From an uncultured Saprospiraceae bacterium (GTDB taxonomy: Bacteria; Bacteroidota; Bacteroidia; Chitinophagales; Saprospiraceae), in assembly GCA_937952155.1 (NCBI GenBank), contig CALFYH010000108.1:1-31053 (forward strand): a stretch of 31,053 bases of DNA, given 5' to 3'. How positions within the stretch are numbered: position 1 is the stretch's first letter; the number at the start of each line of letters is the position of its first letter. Below the pieces are notes generated by a model. The model was not told the origin of the DNA, made no database searches, and worked only from the letters and a program-made list of their open reading frames with translations. Position numbers and translations under genes: made by a program. Of this stretch, positions 7,954 through 16,609 are shown in pieces.

Positions 7954-10419
7954 TTAATCTACCACCACCATTTTGCCAGCATATTGTTTGTCTTTGTCCG
8001 TCAAGTTTACAATATACATACCCATTGGTAGTTGACGTATATCTACACTTATTAGTCCGTAATCTAAGCGATCAAAATCATTAAATACTTGGATCAGCCG
8101 TCCATTGATGTCGTATATTTTGATACTGGCTTTGTCTGTGATTTTATCTTTAAGGTGGATAATTGCTTGACCATTTGCATAAGTGATACGAAGTTTTTTT
8201 GCATCAATTTGTGTGTCATTGGTAGAAACCAAACCAGGCGGAAGTGGTGATTTATATAGCCCATTACCATAGGTGGCCATAATTACATTTAAGGTATCAT
8301 TTACTGTTTGATAATCAAAATCTGTGATCAATCCTCCTTTGGGCAGATTGGCATTGTATGGCGACCAGTTTTTACCACCATTTTCAGTAACGAAAACACC
8401 AAAGCCGTCTGTACCTACTAGGATGAAATTTTCGTTTTGCGGATGTACAACCATCGTTGTAATAGGTACATCAGGTAAGTCTCCTGTAATATTTTTCCAA
8501 GCAATGCTTTCTACATTGGAGACGAATACTTTTGCTCCGTTGGTATTATTAGAATAGGAATGCATAAAGGCAAAAACTTTATGTTTCATATCTGGTGATG
8601 GGCTGACATACACTTGCGGCCAACTAATACCTTTCACTATTGGTAATCCATCAGAAATAAAGGTATGTTGGTAGCTGATTGGATCAAATTTTATAGCTGA
8701 AGTAGTTGGGCTTCCATTACCTGATATAAAGATTTTTGGATTTGATTCAGTCGTTGGTTGGATTGTATTAATGCTTTCTGCATCAAATCCATCAAAGTCT
8801 ACAGGTGTCCACACAAAACCAAAATTGGTGGACAGATACAAGGTATTGTATGTTTGTGTCAATAATGTTAACTGATCACCAAATGCGGTACCAACTCTTC
8901 TGAACCATTCATCACATGGGCGAAGGCCATTATTAATATCATAGAAGTTATTTAACCCTTGATCTATCTTACCAATATTTGTGAAGGCCAAAGGTTGACC
9001 AGAGAAACCTAAAGTTCCATGAAATACATGATCTTCTATAAAATGGGCAGAAACATCGCCTCCATCTCCATGATTGTAATACCAAGCACCGGTCTCTGAA
9101 TTATAAAAAATAAACCCATTATCTTGAGTGCCACCGACTAGCATTCTTGATCCTTTGGAGGCTGAAACACTAACAAATTGAAGTGTTGGTACCTTCATCA
9201 AATCTTTTTTTATTTTAGGGACATTGTCTTCGAATATCGTTATATGATCAAAATCCATATAACTGACACCACCATCAGTAGCCATGAAAACACGTGTTCC
9301 AGTATCATCCCATGTAGCATAATGGTAGTCTTCATGTGATCAAGAATTTGGCCCAATAAATGTTTCACCATCATTGGAAATAACATACCACCATCCACCT
9401 ACAATTACTTGATTAGGATTGACAGGGGATACACTTATCATAGAATGAAAATCACCAGCACTTAGATGTATTTTTGCATCAGGTTCATAAAGAGAATTTA
9501 GAATCTGACACTGAGTCCATGTCTCACCATAATTTGTAGTTTTCCACACGCCTTTTGTTCCATATTGGGCATTACAATATGATGCATACAGCACATTGGG
9601 AAAGATATCACAAATAGTCAATTCGATCCTGCCGAAATCATCTATAGGTAAGCCACCATTCAACTTGATCCATGTATTGCCTCCATCAAAAGACCTAAAG
9701 ATGCCTTTGCCAAAATCACCCACATACACCGTATCTGGCTGCATAGGATCGATCACTAAAGAAGAGAAATCACCTTTCAAATGCGTCTTCCAAGTTATGC
9801 CTTGATCTGTAGATGAAATTACGGCATTGCCTGATGCCCATACTTTAGTATTTGTTTTGCTAAATACAATATCATGAAAATATGTTGCTTCGGTGGATAT
9901 TTGATTCCAAGAAGAACCACCATCGACTGTTCGCCAGAGACCTGTGCATCTCCTATAAATATGATCCCCAGTACCATAAAGTACAAGGTTTTCATCAAAT
10001 GGCGATGTATCAGAAGCGCCGCCCCAAGTAGTGGTTACTTGATGTTCGCTCATATTTTTGATTTCCCATTTTCCTGCAGTCTTTCGAGCTTCAAAAAGTC
10101 CACCACTTGCTGATACAAATCTGATAAGATTGTCACGGACGAAGTCGATATGTTTGACTCTACCAGAAACCAAAAAATCTATACCTTCACTTGACAAAAC
10201 TTCCGTAGGACCAATTGATTCCCAAGGATTTGTATTTCTATCTTGATTGTTGTTTTTTGACCAGAAATCATGAACATCTCGGCTTGAAATATGCTGAAAA
10301 TTTGGTGAAATGGCCAATAATTTAGGTAAATGTCCTTTGTTTTCTTGTGTAAAGGATGCTGTGGTACACATTAATATCGATAACAGACTGGTTAGTGTGT
10401 AAAATAATTTCTTGTCCAT
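7954..10419 (-). pseudogene. Asp-box/sortilin-like beta-propeller T9SS cargo, interrupted by one in-frame TGA
   Basis: Read from the ATG at 10419 (MDKKLFYTLTSLL, signal peptide to about residue 25), one frame runs to the stop at 7954 and would give 821 residues. It is broken only by a TGA at 9342-9340. The reading is ETFIGPNS-stop-SHEDYHYATWDD, with no frame change and continuous homology on both sides. Asp-box repeats occur on both sides (TVDGGSSWNQ, SFDGGNTWIK, TTNYGETWTQ before; TENGGKNWSPY after), as in BNR/sortilin-type propellers. The last 75 residues are a T9SS sorting domain (IKIYDINGRLIQVF, LPMGMYIVNL). As written, the protein would stop about 360 residues in and lack its export tag. 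A later ATG at 9285 has no signal peptide. Alternatives are a sequencing error, a strain-specific nonsense mutation or read-through. A start at 10458 is unlikely because the -7 box overlaps it. Confidence 0.85.
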
Positions 10420-10444
10420 GATCGTATATTTGGATTTATTAGAA

Positions 10445-10501
10445 CAAAAATATAACAAAAATGGGATAGGCTGCCAAAAACCTTGTCACATGATGATGTG
10501 A
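10445..10501 (-). promoter_or_regulatory. Palindromic box + promoter of the propeller gene
   Basis: TCACATGATGATGTGA at 10486-10501. Leftward come CAAGG, TTTTTG and 22 bp, then the -7 box TATTTTTG at 10452-10445. This is the same layout base for base in spacing (33 bp) as the response-regulator promoter, and the sequence just after the box is nearly identical (CACGGTTTTTG versus CAAGGTTTTTG). The ATG at 10419 lies 25 bp after the -7 box, which favours it over the upstream ATG at 10458. Confidence 0.72.
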
Positions 10502-10657
10502 TATTTACGAATTTCGAATAATGAGTGGTTTAATACAAATTTTAAATATTTTATCGATAAATGACTTGTCATTCAAAATCATATTTTGACTAAGATTCGA
10601 ACTTCAAAATTTGTTTTCAATAGTTAATTTTAAAATTTTGGTGCTGTAAGATTTAAT

Positions 10658-11041
10658 TCACTTGAATCTACCAATTACAAAAGCTATTACGGCTCCAGCA
10701 ATTGCACCCATGATACCATTGATGACGATATCAGTGATCATATTGGTGTAATTTGGCACCTGAGACGAATACATAAAAAAGTTCATACTTGCGCCATATA
10801 ATAAACCAATTATTGCACCAGATTTAGCACCAGATACTGGGTCAGAAATTTGTGCCCATTGTAAAAATACATATGCAAGCAATATACAAAATGTAAGACA
10901 TCCTAGAAATACCAATAACAGGTTTTCATTGTCAGAAGGTGGATAGATGTTGGTAAATAAAACACCGTAAAACAAATAGCCCAACATAAAATACATCAAT
11001 CCGCCAGCTAAACTACTGATAATCAATTTTTTAAAATCCAT
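10658..11041 (-). CDS. Small four-helix membrane protein, unknown function
   Basis: 127 residues with about four hydrophobic helices (near 6-30, 42-63, 72-92 and 103-125), no signal peptidase site and short charged loops. Gly-rich helix patterns (GGLMYFMLGYLFYG at the start, GAIAGAVIAFVIG at the end) are reminiscent of DUF1761-like inner-membrane proteins, but the match is only by general appearance. It is transcribed leftward, with 156 bp between its stop and the box of the propeller promoter. No strong -7 box was found upstream. Function unknown. Confidence 0.7.
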   Translation of the reverse strand: MDFKKLIISSLAGGLMYFMLGYLFYGVLFTNIYPPSDNENLLLVFLGCLTFCILLAYVFLQWAQISDPVSGAKSGAIIGLLYGASMNFFMYSSQVPNYTNMITDIVINGIMGAIAGAVIAFVIGRFK

Positions 11042-11188
11042 AACTTACTATTTTAATAATTAAAAAATTTATTTATTTTACATTAAAGAACCTTTACGTC
11101 ACAATATTAGGAAAAACTTATGATAATTCAGCATATTATTTTATTAAATTTGTATTTTAAAATATTATATTGTATTAAAATTAAAAAA

Positions 11189-11219
11189 TTGGCGAGATCA
11201 ATCAAATGAATTAAATTTG
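11189..11219 (+). promoter_or_regulatory. Promoter of the acyl-CoA carboxylase beta gene
   Basis: TTG at 11189-11191, a 20-bp spacer and the exact -7 box TAAATTTG at 11212-11219 match the Bacteroidota sigma consensus. The ATG follows 19 bp after the box. Confidence 0.65.
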
Positions 11220-11238
11220 CAAATCTTAAAATCAAGTA

Positions 11239-12780
11239 ATGCAAGATAAAATCCAAAAACTCCGTGCTCAACAAAATGCGGCTTTAGCAGGTGGCGGCTC
11301 AGATAGAATCCAGAAGCAACACGATAAAGGAAAACTTACTGCCAGAGAGCGAATTCAATTGCTTATGGACCGCAATTCCTTCGAAGAAATAGGCATGCTT
11401 AAGGAACACCGATCATATGATTTCGGTATGGAAAAACAGCAATTTCTAGGAGATGGTGTAGTTACTGGTTTTGGTACCATAGATGGTCGTTTAGTCTATG
11501 TATTTGCACAGGATTTTACGGTTTTCGGAGGCGCACTTTCTGAAACTCATGCCCAGAAAATTTGTCGCATCATGGATCTTGCTATAGAAAATGGCGCTCC
11601 TGTCATTGGCCTTAATGATTCTGGTGGTGCAAGGATCCAGGAAGGCGTGGATAGCCTTGGTGGTTATGCAGATATCTTCTATAGAAATACCAAAGCATCT
11701 GGTGTGATTCCGCAGTTGTCAGCCATCATGGGACCTTGTGCAGGTGGTGCGGTCTATTCTCCAGCTATTACAGATTTTATCATCATGGTCGAGCAGTCGT
11801 CTTATATGTTTGTGACTGGTCCCAATGTAGTGAAAACAGTAACTAATGAAGAAGTGACTTCTGAAAATCTAGGTGGTGCTTCGACACATTCAACCAAAAG
11901 CGGTGTTACCCATCTCACGGCTCCAAATGACCTTGAGTGTATTCGTGATTTAAAGAAATTGCTTAGCTACATGCCGCAAAACTGTCAGCAAAAAGCCAAA
12001 GATATTACTTATACATTAAGCGAAGAATACAGAGATGTGTTGACAGGATTGATACCCGAAAACTCCATGCATCCTTATGATATGAAAGAAATCATTCAAG
12101 GGATTGTGGATGATGAAAGTTTTTTCGAAATTCACAAGGATTATGCAGAAAATATCGTTGTGGGATTTGCTAGATTGGCTGGTAAGAGTATTGGAATTGT
12201 TGCCAATCAACCTTATTCTTTAGCAGGTGTATTGGATGTCGAGAGTTCAAAAAAAGGTGCGCGATTTGTCCGGTTTTGTGATTGCTTTAATATTCCACTC
12301 CTTGTCTTGGTAGATGTACCTGGATTTCTGCCTGGCACTGATCAAGAATGGCATGGTATCATCACCAATGGTGCCAAATTATTGTATGCATTCAGTGATG
12401 CTACAGTGCCCAGAGTGACTTTAATAACGCGGAAAGCTTATGGTGGTGCGTATGATGTAATGAACTCCAAACATATAGGCGCTGATATGAACTATGCTTG
12501 GCCTACTGCTGAGATTGCTGTAATGGGTGCAAAAGGTGCAAGTGAGATCATCTTCAAAAATGAAATCGCAAAATCAGACGATCCAGCCGCTAAGCTTTTA
12601 GAAAAAGAACGAGAATATCAAGAGAAATTTGCGAATCCATATCGTGCTGCTGCTAGAGGATTTATTGATGAAGTAATAGAACCAAGAGATACAAGACGCA
12701 AATTAATCAAATCCTTTTCCATGCTTGAAAACAAGAAAGTTTTAACACCTAATAGAAAACATGGAAATATTCCAATGTAA
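11239..12780 (+). CDS. pccB: Acyl-CoA (propionyl/methylcrotonyl-type) carboxylase beta subunit, carboxyltransferase
   Basis: 513 residues, the usual full length for this family. It transfers the carboxyl group from biotin to an acyl-CoA, most often propionyl-CoA to methylmalonyl-CoA, in the cytoplasm. Both crotonase-fold halves are present: the N-terminal half has KLTARERIQLLMD, GLNDSGGARIQEG and the oxyanion segment GPCAGGAVYSPA; the C-terminal half has VDVPGFLPGTDQE and KAYGGAYDVM. The tail ends GNIPM, as is common for PccB-type proteins. No biotin carboxylase or biotin carrier gene is nearby, so its partner is elsewhere. The exact acyl-CoA cannot be read from the sequence alone. It has its own promoter. 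Confidence 0.92.
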   Translation: MQDKIQKLRAQQNAALAGGGSDRIQKQHDKGKLTARERIQLLMDRNSFEEIGMLKEHRSYDFGMEKQQFLGDGVVTGFGTIDGRLVYVFAQDFTVFGGALSETHAQKICRIMDLAIENGAPVIGLNDSGGARIQEGVDSLGGYADIFYRNTKASGVIPQLSAIMGPCAGGAVYSPAITDFIIMVEQSSYMFVTGPNVVKTVTNEEVTSENLGGASTHSTKSGVTHLTAPNDLECIRDLKKLLSYMPQNCQQKAKDITYTLSEEYRDVLTGLIPENSMHPYDMKEIIQGIVDDESFFEIHKDYAENIVVGFARLAGKSIGIVANQPYSLAGVLDVESSKKGARFVRFCDCFNIPLLVLVDVPGFLPGTDQEWHGIITNGAKLLYAFSDATVPRVTLITRKAYGGAYDVMNSKHIGADMNYAWPTAEIAVMGAKGASEIIFKNEIAKSDDPAAKLLEKEREYQEKFANPYRAAARGFIDEVIEPRDTRRKLIKSFSMLENKKVLTPNRKHGNIPM

Positions 12781-12809
12781 TAATTGGGGTCATTTTTTTT
12801 ATTTTTGTG

Positions 12810-12817
12810 TACTTTTG
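12810..12817 (+). promoter_or_regulatory. -7 box of the asparaginase-like gene
   Basis: TACTTTTG matches TAnnTTTG exactly and lies 22 bp before the ATG at 12840. Its position rules out the in-frame ATG at 12807 as the start for this transcript. Confidence 0.55.
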
Positions 12818-12839
12818 CGAGCATAACCCAAACCTTGCC

Positions 12840-13340
12840 ATGTCAGATAGCAACAAAATACAGATTTTCATTACTGGTGGTACATTCGATAAGGAATATA
12901 ATTATATCACTGGACAATTATATTTTAAAGATACGCACCTGCCTGAGATGTTCGAAAGAGGTAGAAGTACGCTTGATGTAGATATAAAAACGCTGATGAT
13001 GATCGATAGTCTTCAAATGTCAGAAGCTGATCGAGAAATCATCATTTATAGTTGCAAAAAAAGCGATTACAAACGCATCGTACTTACCCACGGTACGGAT
13101 ACCATGGTGCAAACAGCTGCTGCACTAGCAAAGCAAAATATACCGAAGACCATCATCATTACCGGCGCTATGATACCGTATGCTTTTGGTACTTCTTCTG
13201 ATGGGTTTTTCAATTTAGGGGCAGCGCTAGCATTTGCACAAACATTGCCGCATGGTGTTTATATCGCTATGAATGGCAGATATCATCATTGGGATAAAGT
13301 TCAAAAAAATACTAAGACTGGATATTTTGAGCCTATATGA
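12840..13340 (+). CDS. Single-domain asparaginase-like protein
   Basis: 166 residues from the ATG at 12840. It matches the N-terminal catalytic domain of type I/II L-asparaginases: the first catalytic Thr in ITGGTFD (Thr15), then THGTDTM with Thr86 and Asp87, then IIITGAMIPY and GVYIAMNG. Full-length asparaginases are about 330 residues with a second domain, which is absent; stand-alone N-domain proteins of about this size are known in many bacteria. The stop is clean (EPI then TGA), and nothing downstream reads like a lost C-domain, so I take it as intact. Amidohydrolase activity is plausible but unproven, since classical enzymes need residues from the partner domain. Confidence 0.82.
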   Translation: MSDSNKIQIFITGGTFDKEYNYITGQLYFKDTHLPEMFERGRSTLDVDIKTLMMIDSLQMSEADREIIIYSCKKSDYKRIVLTHGTDTMVQTAAALAKQNIPKTIIITGAMIPYAFGTSSDGFFNLGAALAFAQTLPHGVYIAMNGRYHHWDKVQKNTKTGYFEPI

Positions 13341-13389
13341 ACATAGCTATTGATATAAAAATTTAGTCAAAAATCCAAAAAAGAATCAA

Positions 13390-14070
13390 TCAAATTTTAT
13401 AGAAGACATTCAAATGATAGATCATTAAAATAGATTTATAGTTGCCTTCTTCATGATCACTTACACCATAAAACGATAAAAAGATATCTTGAAACTCTGC
13501 CTGCCATTTGGCATCAGCAGGAACATCAGGGAATCTGATATTTTCAAAATTCAATCCTAAACCTACCGCTAAGTTGACATAAAACTTGTCGTTCAATCTA
13601 AAATACCTGCCAAGCATCGCACCAAAACTAAACATCTTATTGACTTCAGAATGCTTTATTTGTTCATGATAAGCGCCATAGTATCGGCTAAATATATTTT
13701 CTACCGCAGAATTTGAATATCGAAATTGTATAAGTGGAGATACATACATTTTATATTTTGTAGGATCATCGCTTATTCTAAATCTAGGTTGGATGCGGAT
13801 CCTGTAGCCATTACATGATTCACGATTATCGGCACTAAAGATATATCCAAGCTCTGTATTAAAATCCATATTCTCATTGATGCCTTTAGCAAAGTTAAAC
13901 TGGACGCCTTGATATACATTAGCTAATGAGGATAAGGTGATTCCTACTTTGTCCTTTTGATAGAAATCAGTATTTTCATCTTGACACCATATTTTTGGTA
14001 AAGATATTAACACAAAGACAAGCATGTAAACAGTTATAGGGATTGATTTCATGATATTTTGATTTTTCAT
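13390..14070 (-). CDS. Outer-membrane beta-barrel-like protein
   Basis: 226 residues from the ATG at 14070. A second ATG at 14052 would begin directly at the signal peptide MKSIPITVYMLVFVLISLP and is an equally good start. After the signal peptide the protein is made of alternating amphipathic strands rich in aromatic residues (QFNFAKGINENMDFNTELGYIF, shortened here; YKMYVSPLIQFRYS; FYVNLAVGLGLNFEN) and ends in an aromatic strand, LNVFYKI, as in small porin-like barrels of Bacteroidota. It begins 19 bp after the stop of the upstream lipoprotein gene on the same strand, so the two form an operon. Function unknown. Confidence 0.72.
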   Translation of the reverse strand: MKNQNIMKSIPITVYMLVFVLISLPKIWCQDENTDFYQKDKVGITLSSLANVYQGVQFNFAKGINENMDFNTELGYIFSADNRESCNGYRIRIQPRFRISDDPTKYKMYVSPLIQFRYSNSAVENIFSRYYGAYHEQIKHSEVNKMFSFGAMLGRYFRLNDKFYVNLAVGLGLNFENIRFPDVPADAKWQAEFQDIFLSFYGVSDHEEGNYKSILMIYHLNVFYKI

Positions 14071-14089
14071 ATGGTTTATAATGGTTGAT

Positions 14090-14605
14090 TTACTTCCAGC
14101 ATTTGGGGTCGAAAACTTCTTTCGTGATCCAGTTTTTAATATATCCTTTGGATGGATCCACACACTCAAACGAACCATCTAATCTAAAAGGACTTAGGCT
14201 ATTCACATCAATGTTATTGGTAGTTATTTTGGATATAAGTTTAGGAGCGTTTACATTGGATATGTCTATTGTGAAAACATCTTTCATCATTTTAAATGTA
14301 AGGTTTTTTTCAGAAATAGTAAAGTCTGTAATGCCAGAAAAATTCCAAAAGATTTCACTGCTATCCTCATTGTAGTCGCTATGTAAATGTACACCATTAT
14401 AAGGTTCCAATGTCAGAATATATGTATCAAGTTTGCCCATTTTGAAATTTGGCAATTGTATTTTTTGGTTATGCTGTACTTCCCCTACTGTAAACTCAGA
14501 AAAATATACCGGGATTCGTGTTTGTGTATTGCTATTTTCGCCAGGGTTATAACAACTTGTACCAAGCACAACTATCCATAACCACATTAAATTTTTTGTA
14601 ATCAT
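14090..14605 (-). CDS. Short LVIVD-type lipoprotein
   Basis: 171 residues. The signal MITKNLMWLWIVVLGTSC has a lipobox with Cys18. The mature protein contains a stretch that parallels LVIVD-repeat lipoproteins of Bacteroidota: TYILTLEPYNGVHLH, then FSGITDFTISEKNLTF, then DVFTIDISNVNAPKLIS. The tail, with CVDPSKGYIKNW and FDPKCW, resembles the usual C-terminal end of that family. Typical members are longer, so this is a short form with about one and a half repeat units. It lies 19 bp upstream of the barrel gene on the same strand, suggesting a surface lipoprotein plus barrel pair. LVIVD assignment is by motif appearance only. Confidence 0.65.
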   Translation of the reverse strand: MITKNLMWLWIVVLGTSCYNPGENSNTQTRIPVYFSEFTVGEVQHNQKIQLPNFKMGKLDTYILTLEPYNGVHLHSDYNEDSSEIFWNFSGITDFTISEKNLTFKMMKDVFTIDISNVNAPKLISKITTNNIDVNSLSPFRLDGSFECVDPSKGYIKNWITKEVFDPKCWK

Positions 14606-14804
14606 AATTTTAAATTCAAGTTGTTAAAAAAATTATTGTTTTTATTAATCTCAATTCAAGGCAATAACCAAAGATATGCTTTATTCTAAAAAACTAAAAT
14701 TATTTTGTAAATATTGTATTAAAATTCAATAAATTAGGGAAATAAAGTTTTTTTTTTTGTTAATATAAAACGTATAAATTAATATATACTACCAAAAATA
14801 GCTA

Positions 14805-15488
14805 TTAGTATAAAATTGTTTTTTCATTTTCCGCCAACCACTCCTTTCTATTCTTACGCAAAATATCCTGAAAATGGTCGCCACCTATAAATTCGCCACC
14901 GAGACTTTGTAAATACGCATTTGGCTGTTGGCAATCGATTACATAAAATCCTTCATTGACGAGCTTACGAGCTAAGGTGATAAAACCAAATTTTGAAGCA
15001 TTGCTCTTGAGACTAAACATGGATTCGCCAAAAAAAACTTTACCAAGCATCACACCATATAATCCACCAACCAATTGGTCTCCATCCCAAACTTCTACTG
15101 AGAGCGCATAGCCTAATTTCGATAGTTGGGTATAAGATTGTACGATATTTTCATTGATCCATGTGCCTTCCTGTCCATGTCTCGGTACATGCTGACAATA
15201 CCTGATCACATCTTCAAAATGCTGGTTGTAAGTGACTTGAAACTTATTTTGATTAAAGTAGGCATTCATGCTCTTGGCTACTTTCACCTTTTCGGGGAAG
15301 ATAACAAATCTCGGTTTCGGACACCACCAGATGATTGGTTCGTTGTCATTGTACCAAGGGAAAATGCCAAATTGATAAGCCAGTAGCAAGCGTTCAATAG
15401 AAAGATCGCCCGCAATAGCCAAGATACCTGATGGCTTGACAGCATCTGGATGTGGAAAGGCTATTTGACTATCTAAATAATAATACAT
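14805..15488 (-). CDS. aat: Leucyl/phenylalanyl-tRNA--protein transferase
   Basis: 227 residues, normal length. The enzyme moves Leu or Phe from aminoacyl-tRNA onto proteins with basic N-termini, making N-degrons for ClpAP. Family motifs are clear: GILAIAGDLSIERLLLAYQFGIFPWY near the N-terminus (quoted in part: FGIFPWYND), WWCPKPRFVIFP, GTWINENIVQSY, LVGGLYGVMLGKVFFGESMF (in part GKVFFGESMF), and the late DCQQPNAYLQSLGG. The gene lies 75 bp downstream of clpS on the same strand, with a terminator-like hairpin between and no visible promoter, so expression probably depends on read-through. Confidence 0.96.
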   Translation of the reverse strand: MYYYLDSQIAFPHPDAVKPSGILAIAGDLSIERLLLAYQFGIFPWYNDNEPIIWWCPKPRFVIFPEKVKVAKSMNAYFNQNKFQVTYNQHFEDVIRYCQHVPRHGQEGTWINENIVQSYTQLSKLGYALSVEVWDGDQLVGGLYGVMLGKVFFGESMFSLKSNASKFGFITLARKLVNEGFYVIDCQQPNAYLQSLGGEFIGGDHFQDILRKNRKEWLAENEKTILY

Positions 15489-15506
15489 TGTTACGGACTA
15501 AAGGGC

Positions 15507-15544
15507 AAAAAAAAAGGTGGAACCCAAGCAGGAAACCACCTTTT
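15507..15544 (-). terminator. Hairpin terminator/attenuator between clpS and aat
   Basis: AAAAGGTGG (15512-15520) pairs perfectly with CCACCTTTT (15536-15544) across a 15-base loop. Reading leftward, the stem is followed by a run of nine T (15515-15507), the shape of an intrinsic terminator for the clpS transcript. There is no TAnnTTTG box between it and aat, so partial read-through is expected. Confidence 0.72.
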
Positions 15545-15563
15545 ATTGTATGTTAAATTTTAT

Positions 15564-15866
15564 TTAATCTTCTACCAATGACTCGATCACAGCAGAAAGT
15601 CCACGTTCTATCAAGGCATCTTTCATGGGCTTCAACAAAGTCATCGTACCAGTTTTGACGGTGGCTTTGCCCTTGAAGTGCACCAAAATAGACAATTGTT
15701 CTGATTGTTCTTGCGTATGATCGCATACTTCCATCAAGCATTGTATCACCCAATCAAAAGTATTGTAATCATCATTATATACTATAAGTTGTGATTTCAA
15801 GCCTGAAGTCACTTCATCTTCTACCAAGATGTCTTCTAATTCGTCAAATTTTATTCCGGTATTCAT
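15564..15866 (-). CDS. clpS: ATP-dependent Clp protease adaptor ClpS
   Basis: 100 residues, the usual adaptor size. ClpS binds destabilising N-terminal residues and delivers the substrate to ClpA/C-ClpP in the cytoplasm. The substrate pocket is recognisable: LIVYNDDYNTFDWVI with Asn31 and Asp32, and the pocket His63 in LVHFKGKA. A flexible acidic N-terminus (1-23) precedes the fold, as expected for the delivery tail. It sits 32 bp after the peroxiredoxin stop and upstream of aat, which makes the N-degrons ClpS reads. The pairing is functionally consistent. Confidence 0.95.
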   Translation of the reverse strand: MNTGIKFDELEDILVEDEVTSGLKSQLIVYNDDYNTFDWVIQCLMEVCDHTQEQSEQLSILVHFKGKATVKTGTMTLLKPMKDALIERGLSAVIESLVED

Positions 15867-15898
15867 ACTTGATTAAAAATCCATTTTAATGCTTAAAA

Positions 15899-16369
15899 CT
15901 ATACAAGTGTCTGTAAAGTTTCATTTATGGCAACAAAATTAGGAAGTTCTCCGGCATTTTCCAAAACTTCGGCATATCTTATTTTTCCTTCCTTGTCCAC
16001 GACAAAGGCAGAACGCTTGGCTACACCTTTCATACCGAGTACAAATTCATCATAAAGCGCGCCATAAGCTGCGGCAGTTTCCTTGTTCCAGTCTGACAAA
16101 AGTGGGAAATTGTACCCTTCGACTTCTTTAAATTTGTTCAATGTAAATAAGGAATCAACCGAAATGGCAAGCACCTCAGCTTGCAAATTTTCATAATCCT
16201 TTTTGTTGTCTCTGATAGAACACAATTCAGTGGTACACACACCTGTAAATGCTAATGGGAAAAAGAGGACAACAACATTTTTTCCTTTATAATCACTGAG
16301 TGAAACATCGGTTTTATCACTAGATTTCAATGTAAATGATGGGGCGATATCGCCAGGTTTAAGGCTCAT
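15899..16369 (-). CDS. Peroxiredoxin (AhpC/TSA superfamily, BCP/AhpE-like)
   Basis: 156 residues. A thioredoxin-fold peroxidase that reduces hydroperoxides. The active-site segment FFPLAFTGVCTTELC carries the peroxidatic Cys45 and a second Cys50, five residues later, the spacing used for the resolving Cys in BCP/PrxQ proteins. PLAFTG-C wording and overall length are also like AhpE, so the subclass is uncertain. The conserved Arg is in VAKRSAFVVDKEG. It is the first gene of a leftward cluster with clpS and aat. No perfect -7 box is visible upstream. Confidence 0.93.
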   Translation of the reverse strand: MSLKPGDIAPSFTLKSSDKTDVSLSDYKGKNVVVLFFPLAFTGVCTTELCSIRDNKKDYENLQAEVLAISVDSLFTLNKFKEVEGYNFPLLSDWNKETAAAYGALYDEFVLGMKGVAKRSAFVVDKEGKIRYAEVLENAGELPNFVAINETLQTLV

Positions 16370-16567
16370 ATAGTTGGAATTTATTTTAAATTAAATTTTC
16401 AGCAAGTTAACAATAAAATTATTAATAGGTTCATCTTTGGATGCGAGATCTACCAAATTTATGGGTATATTTGAAAAATAAAATCTAAGAAACTAAACCA
16501 AATTTAGGAAATTCATATTGAGCAATGGAAAAATTATATATTTATGGTTTTTTTTGAGTACAAAATG

Positions 16568-16575
16568 TAGCTTTG
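16568..16575 (+). promoter_or_regulatory. -7 box of the CotH gene
   Basis: TAGCTTTG matches TAnnTTTG and lies 34 bp before the ATG at 16610. The -33 region is poorly defined (T-rich). Confidence 0.4.
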
Positions 16576-16609
16576 ATACTTTGATTTATAATTATCTGAT
16601 TTTAAAAAT

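Noticed and set aside
7954..9285. Treating the downstream half of the propeller gene as a separate gene starting at 9285
   Set aside because: It lacks a signal peptide and promoter, and its frame continues upstream to the TGA with matching protein content.
9340..9342. TGA as selenocysteine or a reassigned codon
   Set aside because: No selenocysteine insertion structure or context is evident, the homologous position is not a redox site, and other genes here end cleanly with TGA.
9334..9347. A further ATGTGA half-site beside the in-frame stop of the propeller gene
   Set aside because: Only one half is present, it lies in coding sequence, and no TAnnTTTG box sits at the right distance.
1322..10501. 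Palindromes read as Crp/Fnr sites
   Set aside because: Crp sites are TGTGA-N6-TCACA. Here the half-sites point the opposite way (TCACA-N6-TGTGA), and no Crp-type gene is present, while a LuxR-type regulator is.
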